Shown here: positions 16,424-24,684 of the stretch, in pieces | How positions within the stretch are numbered: the stretch's first letter is position 1 | How the letters are laid out: each line of letters starts with the position of its first letter | DNA from: Clostridium sp. CAG:354_28_25 | GTDB lineage: Bacteria > Bacillota > Clostridia > TANB77 > CAG-508 | Length of the DNA: 64,000 nt | Assembly: GCA_001915925.1 (NCBI GenBank) | Contig: MNRL01000014.1 | Location: forward strand, 206,926-270,925 | Direction: 5' to 3' | Notes under the pieces: model-generated | What the model saw: only the letters and a program-made list of their open reading frames with translations | Database searches by the model: none | What the model was told of the DNA's origin: nothing | Made by a program: the position numbers and the translations under genes

Positions 16424-18982
16424 TTACTCTGTTCTTAATGCTTCAACAGGGTCTTTTTTACTTGCCATCCTTGATGGAATCAATCCTGCAATTATAGTAA
16501 GAACCATGCTAATTACCACTAAAATTATTGCCGCATTTACTGGCAAAACAGCATTTACTGTATCCATATTAGTTAAAGAATGAATAATACTATTAATTGG
16601 TATATTAAGTAATAGTGTTACAACAATTCCTAAAATTCCTGCAATTAATCCTACTATAAATGTTTCCGCATTAAATACTCTTGATATATCTTTTTTAGAT
16701 GCACCTATTGCTCTTAAAATTCCAATTTCTTTTGTTCTCTCTAATACTGATATATATGTTATTATTCCTATCATTATTGAAGAAACAACTAATGAAATTG
16801 CAACAAACGCTATTAATACATAACTTATCGTATCAACAATTTGAGTTACAGATTTCATTAATAAACCAACTGTATCTGTATAATTTACTTCGTTTTCTTC
16901 TTTTCCATCTGCAATTTGTTTATTATTATATTCTGTTATTGCATCTGTAATTCTATTCTTTGCTTCGAAATCTTTTGGATATATACTTATAGCTGATGGT
17001 TTTGCTAAATCTACTACTCCTAATGTTTCAAGATTTTTATCATATGATGCATTTTCATTTTGTTCATATGCTTCCATCATTAATTGTATTTGATTAGCAT
17101 CTAACCTAGAAAGCATTGCTTTTTGTTCTTCTGTTAAAGAATTATAATCGAACTTTCCGTTCTCTCCTTTTTTTGGAAATTCCAATCCATTAAATACATT
17201 AATCTCTGGATTTTCTTTTTGCTCTTTTACTATTTCTTGTTCATTTATTTTATTTATAACATGTTCTTTTAAAGTTTTTAAATAACCTATTTCGCCAGCT
17301 GTTTGAGTAGATATACTTCCTTCTTTTTGTTTTATAATTCCTACTACTTTTATTTCTTCTGCATTATCTACTTTTTCCTTCATATATTCTTCATCATCAC
17401 TTTTATCTATCCACATATTATTTGCTTTTTCATAATAGTCTGTATTTAATAAAACTTTAAAAGATAGCTTTAGTAAATCATCATAAGTGTATGAAGTTTG
17501 TTCATCCTCTTCTAATTTTTCATCATTCTGTATTGCATCCATTTTTTCTTCTAAGTCTTTTTGATCTTTTATTCCTAAAGTATATAATGTATAATCACTA
17601 ATTTTATTATTTTCATCAACTATTAAAACAACTTCATTATAATTTTGTGGCCAATTACCTGCAACTACATCATATTGTGAATCATTTAATTCTTGATTAT
17701 CTAATAATTCTGTAAAACAATCTGTTCCCATTGCCATTCCTGTTTGTTGCATTCCTAATTTTTCCATAACGGTACTTGGATTTACTTTAACTATTCCATT
17801 TGAAGTATCTGTTTTATATAAATTCAAGTTCAAATTATAATCATATTTTATAGCATTTGCATTATCAGATATTCCATTGTTACCCTCATCTATATATTTT
17901 TTTAGTTCTTCTAAATTGTTTGTTTGCTTTTTGTCAGCTAATACTGTTAACATATCTGTCATAATATTATTAGAATATATCTTTCCATCTTCATGGGTTT
18001 CTTCTCCTTCTGCCATTTCCCCCATCATTCTTTCCATCATACTTGTTAAATCTACTGTAGTTTCTTGAATCTGAATTGGATAACTTGATAATGTATCCTC
18101 TTGCACTTGGTTTATATAATTCTGAACACCTGTAGATAATGATAATATTAATGCAATTCCTATAATACCTATACTTCCTGCGAAAGATGTTAAAATTGTT
18201 CTTCCTTTTTTAGTCATTAAATTATTTAAACTTAATGAAATTGCTGTAAAAAAGCTCATCGCTGTTTTTCCGCTTTTTGCTTTTTTCTTTTCTTCTTTTT
18301 GACTACTATATGGATTTGTATCATCTTGAACAGCTCCATCCAATACACGAATTACCCTAGTAGAATATTTTTCTGCAAGTGTTGGATTATGTGTTACCAT
18401 TATTATTAATTTGTCTTTTGAAATACTTTTTAGTAATTCCATTATTTGTACACTTGTCTTTGTATCTAGTGCACCTGTTGGTTCGTCTGCAAGTATAATA
18501 TCTGGATCATTTACTAAAGCTCTAGCTATTGCAACTCTTTGCATTTGACCACCAGATAATTGATTTGGTCTTTTATGTATTTGTTCTTTTAATCCGACTT
18601 TTTCTAAAGCTTCTATAGCACGTTTTTTTCTTTCTTCTCTAGATACTCCAGAAAGTGTTAATGCTAATTCTACGTTTGATAATACGCTTTGGTGTGGAAT
18701 TAAATTATAGTTTTGGAATACAAAACCTACCGAATAATTCCTATACGCATCCCAATCTCTGTCTTTAAATTCTTTTGTTGATTTACCATTTATAATTAAA
18801 TCTCCTGATGTATATCTATCTAGTCCACCAATTATATTTAATAATGTAGTTTTTCCACATCCACTTGGACCTAATATAGATACAAATTCATTACTCCTAA
18901 ATTCTAAATTTATCCCTTTTAATGCTTTAACTACTTCATCCCCTGATTTATAATTTTTTGTAATATTCGCTAATTTAAGCAT
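16424..18982 (-). CDS. MacB-like ABC transporter, ATPase and permease fused
   Basis: An 852-residue single-chain half-transporter. Residues 1-225 are an ABC ATPase: Walker A GPSGCGKTT (38-46), Q-loop VFQNYNLIP, signature LSGGQ (142-146), Walker B with DEPTG (166-170) and the switch His (VTHNP). After a linker comes a FtsX/MacB-type permease: a membrane helix near 265-285, a large extracellular domain (about 290-710) and three C-terminal helices with the ERTKEIGILRAIGAS motif. Such mechanotransmission transporters extrude peptides or antibiotics or signal across the envelope. The 9-nt gap to the next upstream gene suggests co-expression with that small membrane protein. Confidence 0.9.
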   Translation of the reverse strand: MLKLANITKNYKSGDEVVKALKGINLEFRSNEFVSILGPSGCGKTTLLNIIGGLDRYTSGDLIINGKSTKEFKDRDWDAYRNYSVGFVFQNYNLIPHQSVLSNVELALTLSGVSREERKKRAIEALEKVGLKEQIHKRPNQLSGGQMQRVAIARALVNDPDIILADEPTGALDTKTSVQIMELLKSISKDKLIIMVTHNPTLAEKYSTRVIRVLDGAVQDDTNPYSSQKEEKKKAKSGKTAMSFFTAISLSLNNLMTKKGRTILTSFAGSIGIIGIALILSLSTGVQNYINQVQEDTLSSYPIQIQETTVDLTSMMERMMGEMAEGEETHEDGKIYSNNIMTDMLTVLADKKQTNNLEELKKYIDEGNNGISDNANAIKYDYNLNLNLYKTDTSNGIVKVNPSTVMEKLGMQQTGMAMGTDCFTELLDNQELNDSQYDVVAGNWPQNYNEVVLIVDENNKISDYTLYTLGIKDQKDLEEKMDAIQNDEKLEEDEQTSYTYDDLLKLSFKVLLNTDYYEKANNMWIDKSDDEEYMKEKVDNAEEIKVVGIIKQKEGSISTQTAGEIGYLKTLKEHVINKINEQEIVKEQKENPEINVFNGLEFPKKGENGKFDYNSLTEEQKAMLSRLDANQIQLMMEAYEQNENASYDKNLETLGVVDLAKPSAISIYPKDFEAKNRITDAITEYNNKQIADGKEENEVNYTDTVGLLMKSVTQIVDTISYVLIAFVAISLVVSSIMIGIITYISVLERTKEIGILRAIGASKKDISRVFNAETFIVGLIAGILGIVVTLLLNIPINSIIHSLTNMDTVNAVLPVNAAIILVVISMVLTIIAGLIPSRMASKKDPVEALRTE

Positions 18983-18991
18983 TTTTTCCTC

Positions 18992-19630
18992 CTATGCATT
19001 TGATTGAATTTTGTTAATGTTAAAGAAACTGTCGGTCATCATATTTCTTACATTAAATTTAGTTTCTGATTCTTTTTGAACAATAAACATTCCCATATCT
19101 GTTCTTTCTTTAGATACTCCATTTACTTTTTGCGAATCGTAATACAACATAATAGTATATATCTCGTGACCTTCTGTTCCATAATCTATTTTTCCATTAT
19201 TCTGAAGTGCTCCTGGTGTTATACTATATGTACCTTTATAATAATTATTGTCTTTTGTATATTGTGATTGATACCAATAAAATGATTTATCTTTATTAAA
19301 TTCAAAATATCCTATATTTTCACTATCCCCTAACCAATTTCCAATTATAGGATTATTTTTGACATCTTCCTCTTCTGTAACTTGACTTGCGTTACCTGTA
19401 TTTTCATCTTCGTTTAATGAAAATATAAATTTTACACCAACAATTATAATAGATACAATTATTAGTATTATCCCAATTATAGACATATACGAAATTTTTG
19501 ATTTATTAAGTAATAAACCTATAATTCCTAATACGAAACCAATTGCTCCAAGTATAATGGTTAGAAGCGAATGCCCTGTTAAAACTAATACAAGACTTAC
19601 AATTCCCAAAATAAAACTAGCTATGCCCAT
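18992..19630 (-). CDS. Unknown membrane protein upstream of the MacB-like transporter
   Basis: A 212-residue protein not assigned to a named family. It starts with three closely spaced hydrophobic helices (residues 1-75; the first two resemble the DUF4190-like small membrane module with repeated LGIVSLVL / LGIIGLLL), then an acidic linker (DENTGNASQVTEEED) and a soluble domain of about 120 residues (NPIIGNWLGDSENIGYFEFNKDKSFYWYQ) with the pattern of a lipocalin-like beta-barrel. AAGGGGG sits 6 nt before the ATG at 19630, favouring this start over upstream ones. It ends 9 nt before the ABC transporter, so a role as partner or sensor is possible but unproven. Confidence 0.75.
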   Translation of the reverse strand: MGIASFILGIVSLVLVLTGHSLLTIILGAIGFVLGIIGLLLNKSKISYMSIIGIILIIVSIIIVGVKFIFSLNEDENTGNASQVTEEEDVKNNPIIGNWLGDSENIGYFEFNKDKSFYWYQSQYTKDNNYYKGTYSITPGALQNNGKIDYGTEGHEIYTIMLYYDSQKVNGVSKERTDMGMFIVQKESETKFNVRNMMTDSFFNINKIQSNA

Positions 19631-19706
19631 AAATATCCCCCTTTTCATATTCATAATAATACAAATAAAAAAAATACTTGTCAATTATTTTGACATATAT
19701 TATTTT

Positions 19707-19749
19707 CTCCCCATACTTGTATTATTTTCAATACCTAAAGTATGGGGAG
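19707..19749. repeat. Perfect 12-bp inverted repeat downstream of eno
   Basis: CTCCCCATACTT (19707-19718) and AAGTATGGGGAG (19738-19749) pair perfectly across a 19-nt loop. Neither strand has a good T run after the stem, so it is a poor terminator by itself. It may still stabilise the 3' end of the eno mRNA or bind a regulator of the gene at 19630. Confidence 0.55.
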
Positions 19750-19819
19750 ATTTCGGAAACTGAAACAATTTGTGTCTTATATAGTAACTTAATTTACATT
19801 TTTTAGCAATTTAAAATGT

Positions 19820-21085
19820 TTATTTTAATTCATTTTCTATATTTAATAACCTATTATATTTTGCGACTCTATCTGTTCTACATGGTGCTCCTGTCTTTAT
19901 TTGACCAGCATTTACTGCTACTGCAATATCTGCTATAGTTGTATCCTCTGTTTCACCTGATCTATGTGATATTACAGTTGTATAGCCTGCCTTTTGCGCC
20001 ATTTCTATCGCATCTAATGTTTCTGTTAATGTGCCTATTTGATTCGGTTTTATTAATATACTATTTGCTACTTTATTTCTTATTCCTTTTCTTAATCTAT
20101 CTGTATTTGTAACAAATAAATCATCACCAACTAATTGAATTTTACTACCTAGTTTTTGAGTAAGTTTTTTCCATGAATTCCAATCTTCTTCTGCTAAGCC
20201 ATCTTCTATTGAAACTATTGGATATTTTTGTACCAGCTCTTCTAAATAATCTATCATCTCATCACTAGTTTTAAAAGTACCTGTTTTCCAAAATAGATAT
20301 CCATTTTTGCCTACTTTTTTTGCCTCATCATACATTTCTGTACTTGCAACATCTAATGCTATTGATATATCTTTTCCTGGTATATATCCTGCCTTTTTTA
20401 TTGCTTCTACAATTACATCTAATGCTTCTTCTTCACTTTGTAAGTTTGGAGCAAATCCTCCTTCATCCCCTACAGCAACGAAATATCCTTTTGATTTTAA
20501 TACCTTTTTTAGATTATGGTATGTTTCAACTCCCATTTGTAGGTTTTCTGCAAAATCTTTACCTGAAGTTGGCATTATCATAAATTCTTGTGAACTAATA
20601 TTATTATCAGAATGTTTTCCACCATTTAATATATTCATCATCGGAGTTGGTAATTTTTTTGCATTTACTCCTCCGATGTAATTATATAGCGTCATTCCTA
20701 ATGAATTTGCTGCTGCTTTTGCTACTGCCAGTGACACACCTAAAGTTGCATTTGCACCCAACTTTTCTTTATTATCTGTTCCATCGATATCAATTAATTT
20801 TTGATCTATTTTTAACTGTTCATATACATTCATACCTGTGATTTTTTTTGCAATAGTTCTATTTACATTTTCTACTGCTTTTTTTACTCCTTTTCCCATA
20901 TAGCGTTCTTCATCATTATCTCTTAATTCTACTGCTTCAAAACTTCCTGTTGATGCTCCTGACGGTACTTTTGCCACACCACAAAATCCTCCATCTGTTA
21001 TAACCTCAACTTGAACAGTCGGATTTCCTCTTGAATCTAGCACTTCTAGTGCTTCTACACTTTCTATTTTCAAATAATCTTTCAT
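19820..21085 (-). CDS. eno: Enolase
   Basis: A 421-residue enolase, about the normal length. Landmarks include EVLDSRGNPTVQVEV at the start, the SGASTG loop that closes over the substrate, VGDEGGFAPNL (general acid Glu), SIEDGLAEEDW (Mg2+ ligands), LVGDDLFVTN, LIKPNQIGTLTE with the catalytic Lys, and the signature SHRSGETED. It dehydrates 2-phosphoglycerate to phosphoenolpyruvate, the step after GpmI (24685) and before pyruvate phosphate dikinase (39201). It is a single-gene unit, bounded upstream by a terminator at 21136-21185. Confidence 0.98.
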   Translation of the reverse strand: MKDYLKIESVEALEVLDSRGNPTVQVEVITDGGFCGVAKVPSGASTGSFEAVELRDNDEERYMGKGVKKAVENVNRTIAKKITGMNVYEQLKIDQKLIDIDGTDNKEKLGANATLGVSLAVAKAAANSLGMTLYNYIGGVNAKKLPTPMMNILNGGKHSDNNISSQEFMIMPTSGKDFAENLQMGVETYHNLKKVLKSKGYFVAVGDEGGFAPNLQSEEEALDVIVEAIKKAGYIPGKDISIALDVASTEMYDEAKKVGKNGYLFWKTGTFKTSDEMIDYLEELVQKYPIVSIEDGLAEEDWNSWKKLTQKLGSKIQLVGDDLFVTNTDRLRKGIRNKVANSILIKPNQIGTLTETLDAIEMAQKAGYTTVISHRSGETEDTTIADIAVAVNAGQIKTGAPCRTDRVAKYNRLLNIENELK

Positions 21086-21135
21086 AACATACCTCCATTT
21101 ATATTATTATTGCCAATTATTTGAAAATATATCCA

Positions 21136-21185
21136 ATTAATTAAGAAAAGGACTAAATGCGTTTTATGTTTTTCGCATTCAGCCC
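21136..21185 (-). terminator. Terminator after the small gene at 21197
   Basis: On the minus strand a 12-bp stem with two G-U pairs (GGGCTGAATGCG with CGCATTTAGTCC) is followed by TTTTCTTAATT. It begins 11 nt after the stop and insulates eno. Confidence 0.75.
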
Positions 21186-21196
21186 TCTTCTATAAC

Positions 21197-21532
21197 CTAA
21201 AAAAGTTCTTTAATCCATCTTCCAAAAGTTCTTCGTATTTGAAATGTTATTGTCACTTTCCTAATTGGTTCAACTTCTTCCATCAATTTCCCATCCATAG
21301 GATACATTTCGAAATTTATCTGAAAGTTAATTAATAAACCATTTCTTTGCTTATGATACCTTCTAAACTTATAAATCTCTTCATAAATCTCTTCTATTAA
21401 TAATTTATCTTCCTCCGAAAAACTTTCTGCCATATGTTCAAAGTCTTCTTCCAGTTCTTTTGGAACATATCCTGTTACCTCCAAGATATATTCATCGCGT
21501 AAATTCGACCGCTTTATTATGAGCTTCTTCAT
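21197..21532 (-). CDS. Conserved-looking small protein of unknown function
   Basis: A 111-residue soluble protein, not recognised. Charged and amphipathic, it has an N-terminal beta-hairpin (KLIIKRSNLRDEYILEVTGYVPK), a helical acidic centre (LEEDFEHMAESFSEEDKLLIEEIYEEIYKFRRYH) and a final strand-rich part (VTITFQIRRTFGRWIKELF). The start at 21532 is supported by GGAAGGG at the right distance; the earlier ATG of the frame lacks a site. It has its own terminator and stands between eno and the GGGtGRT operon without an obvious link to either. Confidence 0.65.
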   Translation of the reverse strand: MKKLIIKRSNLRDEYILEVTGYVPKELEEDFEHMAESFSEEDKLLIEEIYEEIYKFRRYHKQRNGLLINFQINFEMYPMDGKLMEEVEPIRKVTITFQIRRTFGRWIKELF

Positions 21533-21671
21533 CTTTACCCTTCCTTTCAACTGTTTTTAGGTTATTATATTATACACCATTTTATATTTTTTTGCATTAC
21601 TTTTTAATATATTACGCTTCAAAACACTTCATATATTGGTTGTATTAATTATATTTATAACTTACTTACAA

Positions 21672-21719
21672 TCAAAAGAGAAAGCCCCTGCTTGTTAAGT
21701 TTATTTAACAAGTAGGGGT
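21672..21719 (-). terminator. Terminator of the pgk-to-GGGtGRT transcription unit
   Basis: A 14-bp stem, CCCCTGCTTGTTAA (21685-21698) with TTAACAAGTAGGGG (21705-21718), one G-T pair, followed on the minus strand by CTTTCTCTTTT. It lies about 50 nt after the GGGtGRT stop, beyond a palindromic repeat. Confidence 0.8.
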
Positions 21720-21743
21720 TATTATATTTTATGTTCACCAAAT

Positions 21744-21770
21744 GAACTTTAAGCTCCGTCCCCAAAGTTC
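21744..21770. repeat. Dispersed palindromic repeat, copy 1 (GGGACGGAGC core)
   Basis: A 27-bp unit with outer arms GAACTTT and AAAGTTC and core GCTCCGTCCCC, lying directly after the GGGtGRT gene. The same unit recurs at 44425 and, inverted, at 53130, always between genes. Confidence 0.75.
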
Positions 21771-21771
21771 A

Positions 21772-22773
21772 TTATTTCATAGCTTCTTCTACTGCAACTG
21801 CTACTGCTACTGAAGCACCAACCATTGGGTTGTTACCCATTCCGATTAATCCCATCATTTCAACGTGAGCTGGAACTGAAGAACTTCCTGCAAATTGTGC
21901 ATCTGAATGCATTCTTCCCATTGTATCTGTCATACCATAAGAAGCTGGTCCAGCAGCCATATTGTCTGGGTGTAATGTTCTTCCTGTTCCACCACCTGAT
22001 GCAACAGAGAAGTATTTTTTACCTGCTTCTATTCTTTCTTTCTTATATGTACCTGCAACTGGATGTTGGAATCTTGTTGGGTTTGTTGAGTTTCCTGTAA
22101 TAGATACATCAACATCTTCTAGCCACATTATAGCTACACCTTCTCTAACATCATTTGCACCATAACATCTAACTTCTGCTCTTTCTCCGTTTGAATATGG
22201 TATTTCTTCTACTACATTAACTTTTCCTGTAAAGAAATCAAATTCTGTTTTTACATATGTAAATCCGTTAATTCTAGAAATAACTTGAGCAGCATCTTTT
22301 CCTAAACCATTTAAGATAACTCTTAATGGTTCTTTTCTAACTTTGTTTGCAGATTTAGCTATACCAATAGCTCCTTCTGCTGCTGCAAAGCTTTCATGTC
22401 CTGCTAAAAATGCAAAACATTTTGTATCTTCTGAAAGCAACATAGATGCTAAGTTTCCATGTCCTAATCCAACTTTTCTATCATCTGCAACTGAACCTGG
22501 AATACAGAATGCTTGTAATCCTTCTCCAATAGCTTTTGCTGCATCTGCTGCTTTAGTACATCCTTTTTTAATTGCTATTGCAGCACCTAATGTATATGCC
22601 CAAGCTGCATTTTCGAAACATATTGGTTGTACTCCTTTTACTATTTCATATGGATTAAATCCTTTATCTGTACATATTTTTAATGCATCTTCAAAATCTT
22701 TTATTCCGTATTTTTCCATTACTGGTTTGATTTGGTCAATTCTTCTTTCATAACTTTCAAATGTTACTGCCAT
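21772..22773 (-). CDS. GGGtGRT protein
   Basis: A 333-residue protein of the family named after its motif, seen here as SGGGTGRTLHPDNM near residue 260. Other strong segments are FLAGHESFAAAEGAIGIAKSANK, VEVRCYGANDVREG-like and the C-terminal GLIGMGNNPMVGASVAVAVAVEEAMK. The family is known in strict anaerobes and usually sits beside a NifU-like iron-sulfur scaffold, as here, but its biochemical role is not established. Its start abuts the stop of the DNPH1-like gene with no gap, and GGAGGAAG inside the end of that gene supplies the ribosome binding site. Confidence 0.93.
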   Translation of the reverse strand: MAVTFESYERRIDQIKPVMEKYGIKDFEDALKICTDKGFNPYEIVKGVQPICFENAAWAYTLGAAIAIKKGCTKAADAAKAIGEGLQAFCIPGSVADDRKVGLGHGNLASMLLSEDTKCFAFLAGHESFAAAEGAIGIAKSANKVRKEPLRVILNGLGKDAAQVISRINGFTYVKTEFDFFTGKVNVVEEIPYSNGERAEVRCYGANDVREGVAIMWLEDVDVSITGNSTNPTRFQHPVAGTYKKERIEAGKKYFSVASGGGTGRTLHPDNMAAGPASYGMTDTMGRMHSDAQFAGSSSVPAHVEMMGLIGMGNNPMVGASVAVAVAVEEAMK

Positions 22774-23190
22774 TTAATCTTCCTCCTTTAATATATTCTC
22801 CAAATTGTTTATTATTTCATTTATATCTGTATATGGAATAATTTTTAATCTATTATTACCTCTAAGCATTGTTGTAATTTTTGGTGTTACATTTTTATCA
22901 TAAACACATATTATTCTTTTATTGTGGCTATCTGCATAACCAATTTCATATCCAACTCCTAATGATGGAACTGTTACCTCTGCAAAAACTAAATCTGCTT
23001 GGCTTAATCTATCTACTAAACTTTCGAAAACTTCGTTATCTGAAATGCTCTCTTCACGAATTAATACATTATCATCCGCTACTTCTTCATCTAAAACATT
23101 ACCAAACTTTGCAAGCTCTTTTACTAATTTTTTATATGATTCTAATTTTTGTCTTCCACCATATATTGAACCTGAAAAATAAATATTCAT
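22774..23190 (-). CDS. DNPH1/Rcl-like deoxynucleotide N-hydrolase
   Basis: A 138-residue protein of the nucleoside 2-deoxyribosyltransferase fold. Typical segments are MNIYFSGSIYGGRQKLESYKKLV (GSIxGGR substrate loop), DRLSQADLVFAEVTVPSLGVGYEIGYA, with the catalytic-type Glu in GYEIGYA and the Asp in QADLVFAEV, and TTMLRG. DNPH1 (Rcl) cleaves the glycosidic bond of deoxynucleoside 5'-monophosphates, especially damaged or modified ones. It is placed between a NifU-like scaffold gene (14 nt upstream) and GGGtGRT (0 nt downstream), which implies a common function that is not known. The family assignment is good; the substrate is inferred. Confidence 0.83.
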   Translation of the reverse strand: MNIYFSGSIYGGRQKLESYKKLVKELAKFGNVLDEEVADDNVLIREESISDNEVFESLVDRLSQADLVFAEVTVPSLGVGYEIGYADSHNKRIICVYDKNVTPKITTMLRGNNRLKIIPYTDINEIINNLENILKEED

Positions 23191-23204
23191 ACTTTACCTT
23201 CTTA

Positions 23205-23897
23205 TTATTGTTTTCTTGGATCTATTTTTTTAACTGCTTCATCAAATCTTCCATATGTTCCTGAAGCTTTTTCGATTGCTTCCATTGGATCCATTCCTTT
23301 TTTGATGTTATCCATCATTTTTCCCATATGAACATATTTATAACCAATTATTTGATCATCTTTATCTAATCCAAGTTCTACTATGTATCCTTCTGTTAAT
23401 TGTAAATATCTTGGTCCTTTTAATGTGCTTGAATAAATTGTTCCAACTTGTGATGTATGTCCTTTTCCTAAATCTTCAAGTCCAGCTCCTACTGGAAGTC
23501 CACCTTCTGAGAAAGCTGTTTGTGTTCTTCCATATACTATTTGTAAGAATAATTCTCTCATAGCTGTATTTATGGCATCACATACTAAGTCTGTATTTAA
23601 TGCTTCTAATATTGTTTTTCCTGTTAAGATTTCTCCTGCCATAGCTGCTGAATGTGTCATTCCTGAACATCCAATTGTTTCGATTAAAGCTTCTTGAATT
23701 ACACCATCTTTTACATTTAATGTTAATTTACAAGCTCCTTGTTGTGGTGCACACCATCCAATACCATGTGTTAAACCAGATATATCTTTTATTTCTTTTG
23801 CTTTAACCCATTTACCTTCTTCTGGTATTGGTGCTGGTCCATGGTTTACTCCTTTTGCAACTGTGCACATTTCTTCTAATTCCTTTGAATATATCAT
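23205..23897 (-). CDS. NifU-like iron-sulfur cluster assembly scaffold protein
   Basis: A 230-residue protein related to IscU/NifU scaffolds. Candidate cluster ligands are the cysteines in IGWCAPQQGACKL, ETIGCSGMTHSAAMAG and DLVCDAI, and the ETIGCSGMTHS segment is the counterpart of the IscU GCAIS loop. In this GGGtGRT-associated group the protein is longer than IscU (about 130 residues) because of a C-terminal extension (TSQVGTIYSSTLKGPRYLQLTEGYIVELGLD). It probably holds or delivers an iron-sulfur cluster together with the GGGtGRT protein two genes downstream. The start at 23897 follows AAAGGAG; the frame extends 6 codons further but without a site. Confidence 0.9.
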   Translation of the reverse strand: MIYSKELEEMCTVAKGVNHGPAPIPEEGKWVKAKEIKDISGLTHGIGWCAPQQGACKLTLNVKDGVIQEALIETIGCSGMTHSAAMAGEILTGKTILEALNTDLVCDAINTAMRELFLQIVYGRTQTAFSEGGLPVGAGLEDLGKGHTSQVGTIYSSTLKGPRYLQLTEGYIVELGLDKDDQIIGYKYVHMGKMMDNIKKGMDPMEAIEKASGTYGRFDEAVKKIDPRKQ

Positions 23898-23921
23898 TTC
23901 TATTTCTCCTTTCACCTTTTA

Positions 23922-24656
23922 TTAGTATCTTTTTTTGGTATTTATAATTTGATTTTTACTTTTTGGTTTACTTTCTACAATTATATATTTTTTGTCATGC
24001 GGCCAAAATTCGCTTTCCTTTTCTAGTTCGTAAAGCTCTTCCATTCTTTCTTCTTTTCTTGATTTTGTTGGCGCATCTTTTTCGAAATTAACTAAATTCT
24101 TATTAGGGGTTGCATATAAGGATTCCTCGTATACATCTACCTTTCTATTAGAATTTTCTTCTTTATCTATATAATCCAAAACCATTTGTTTTTCTCTTTT
24201 ACTATAAGAATTTAATCCGGTTTTTAAATATTTATATCTAAAAACTAAATGCCTATCATAATTACTATATGGGGAAGTTGCCAAGTTTTCAAAGCCATAT
24301 TCTACTTTAAAAGTATAATCAGCTATCGAAATTACAATATTGGTCCATAAAGCTCCATTTATTGCTATATATTCTTTTCTTAACTTTTTTATAATTCCAT
24401 ACAAATCGTCAGCCATCTTAAAATATGAATTTTCATCTAAGTTAAACTTATTTGGTACTTCATATACATTAATAGGCTCTCTTTTTAATATTCCCTTTGG
24501 AATATAATAAAAATACATTTCTCCAGTTTCTAAGCTATTTCTTCCATCTATAACTGATGCATATAAAAATATCTTATTCCATTTTTCTGGTATCATGTCA
24601 AATAGACTATGTTGTATTTCTTTGTATAGTTCTTTCATCCTGGCCGAAGTTGACAC
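23922..24656 (-). CDS. YezG-like (DUF600) protein
   Basis: A 244-residue protein whose first 165 residues match the YezG/DUF600 pattern: MKELYKEIQHSLFDMIPEKWNKIFLYASVIDGRNSLETGEMYFYYIPKG, then LWTNIVISIADYTFKVEYGFENL and SNYDRHLVFRYKYLKTGLNS. Many YezG proteins are antitoxins or immunity proteins for secreted YeeF-type toxins, but no toxin gene is beside this one. The C-terminal 80 residues are charged, lysine- and glutamate-rich, and atypical of the family. A GTG start at 24656 is preferred because GGGGGG stands 7 nt before it; an ATG 15 nt upstream has none. It lies 28 nt after gpmI and 24 nt before the NifU-like gene. Confidence 0.75.
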   Translation of the reverse strand: MSTSARMKELYKEIQHSLFDMIPEKWNKIFLYASVIDGRNSLETGEMYFYYIPKGILKREPINVYEVPNKFNLDENSYFKMADDLYGIIKKLRKEYIAINGALWTNIVISIADYTFKVEYGFENLATSPYSNYDRHLVFRYKYLKTGLNSYSKREKQMVLDYIDKEENSNRKVDVYEESLYATPNKNLVNFEKDAPTKSRKEERMEELYELEKESEFWPHDKKYIIVESKPKSKNQIINTKKRY

Positions 24657-24684
24657 TGTATTTCCCCCCATAAGTTTTCATATT

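Noticed and set aside
19707..19749. Perfect inverted repeat as a rho-independent terminator of eno
   Set aside because: Neither strand has a T run after the stem; it is listed only as a repeat.
22343..22753. A 136-residue plus-strand open frame inside the GGGtGRT gene
   Set aside because: It is antisense to a highly conserved gene, has no ribosome binding site, and follows from codon bias of the real gene.
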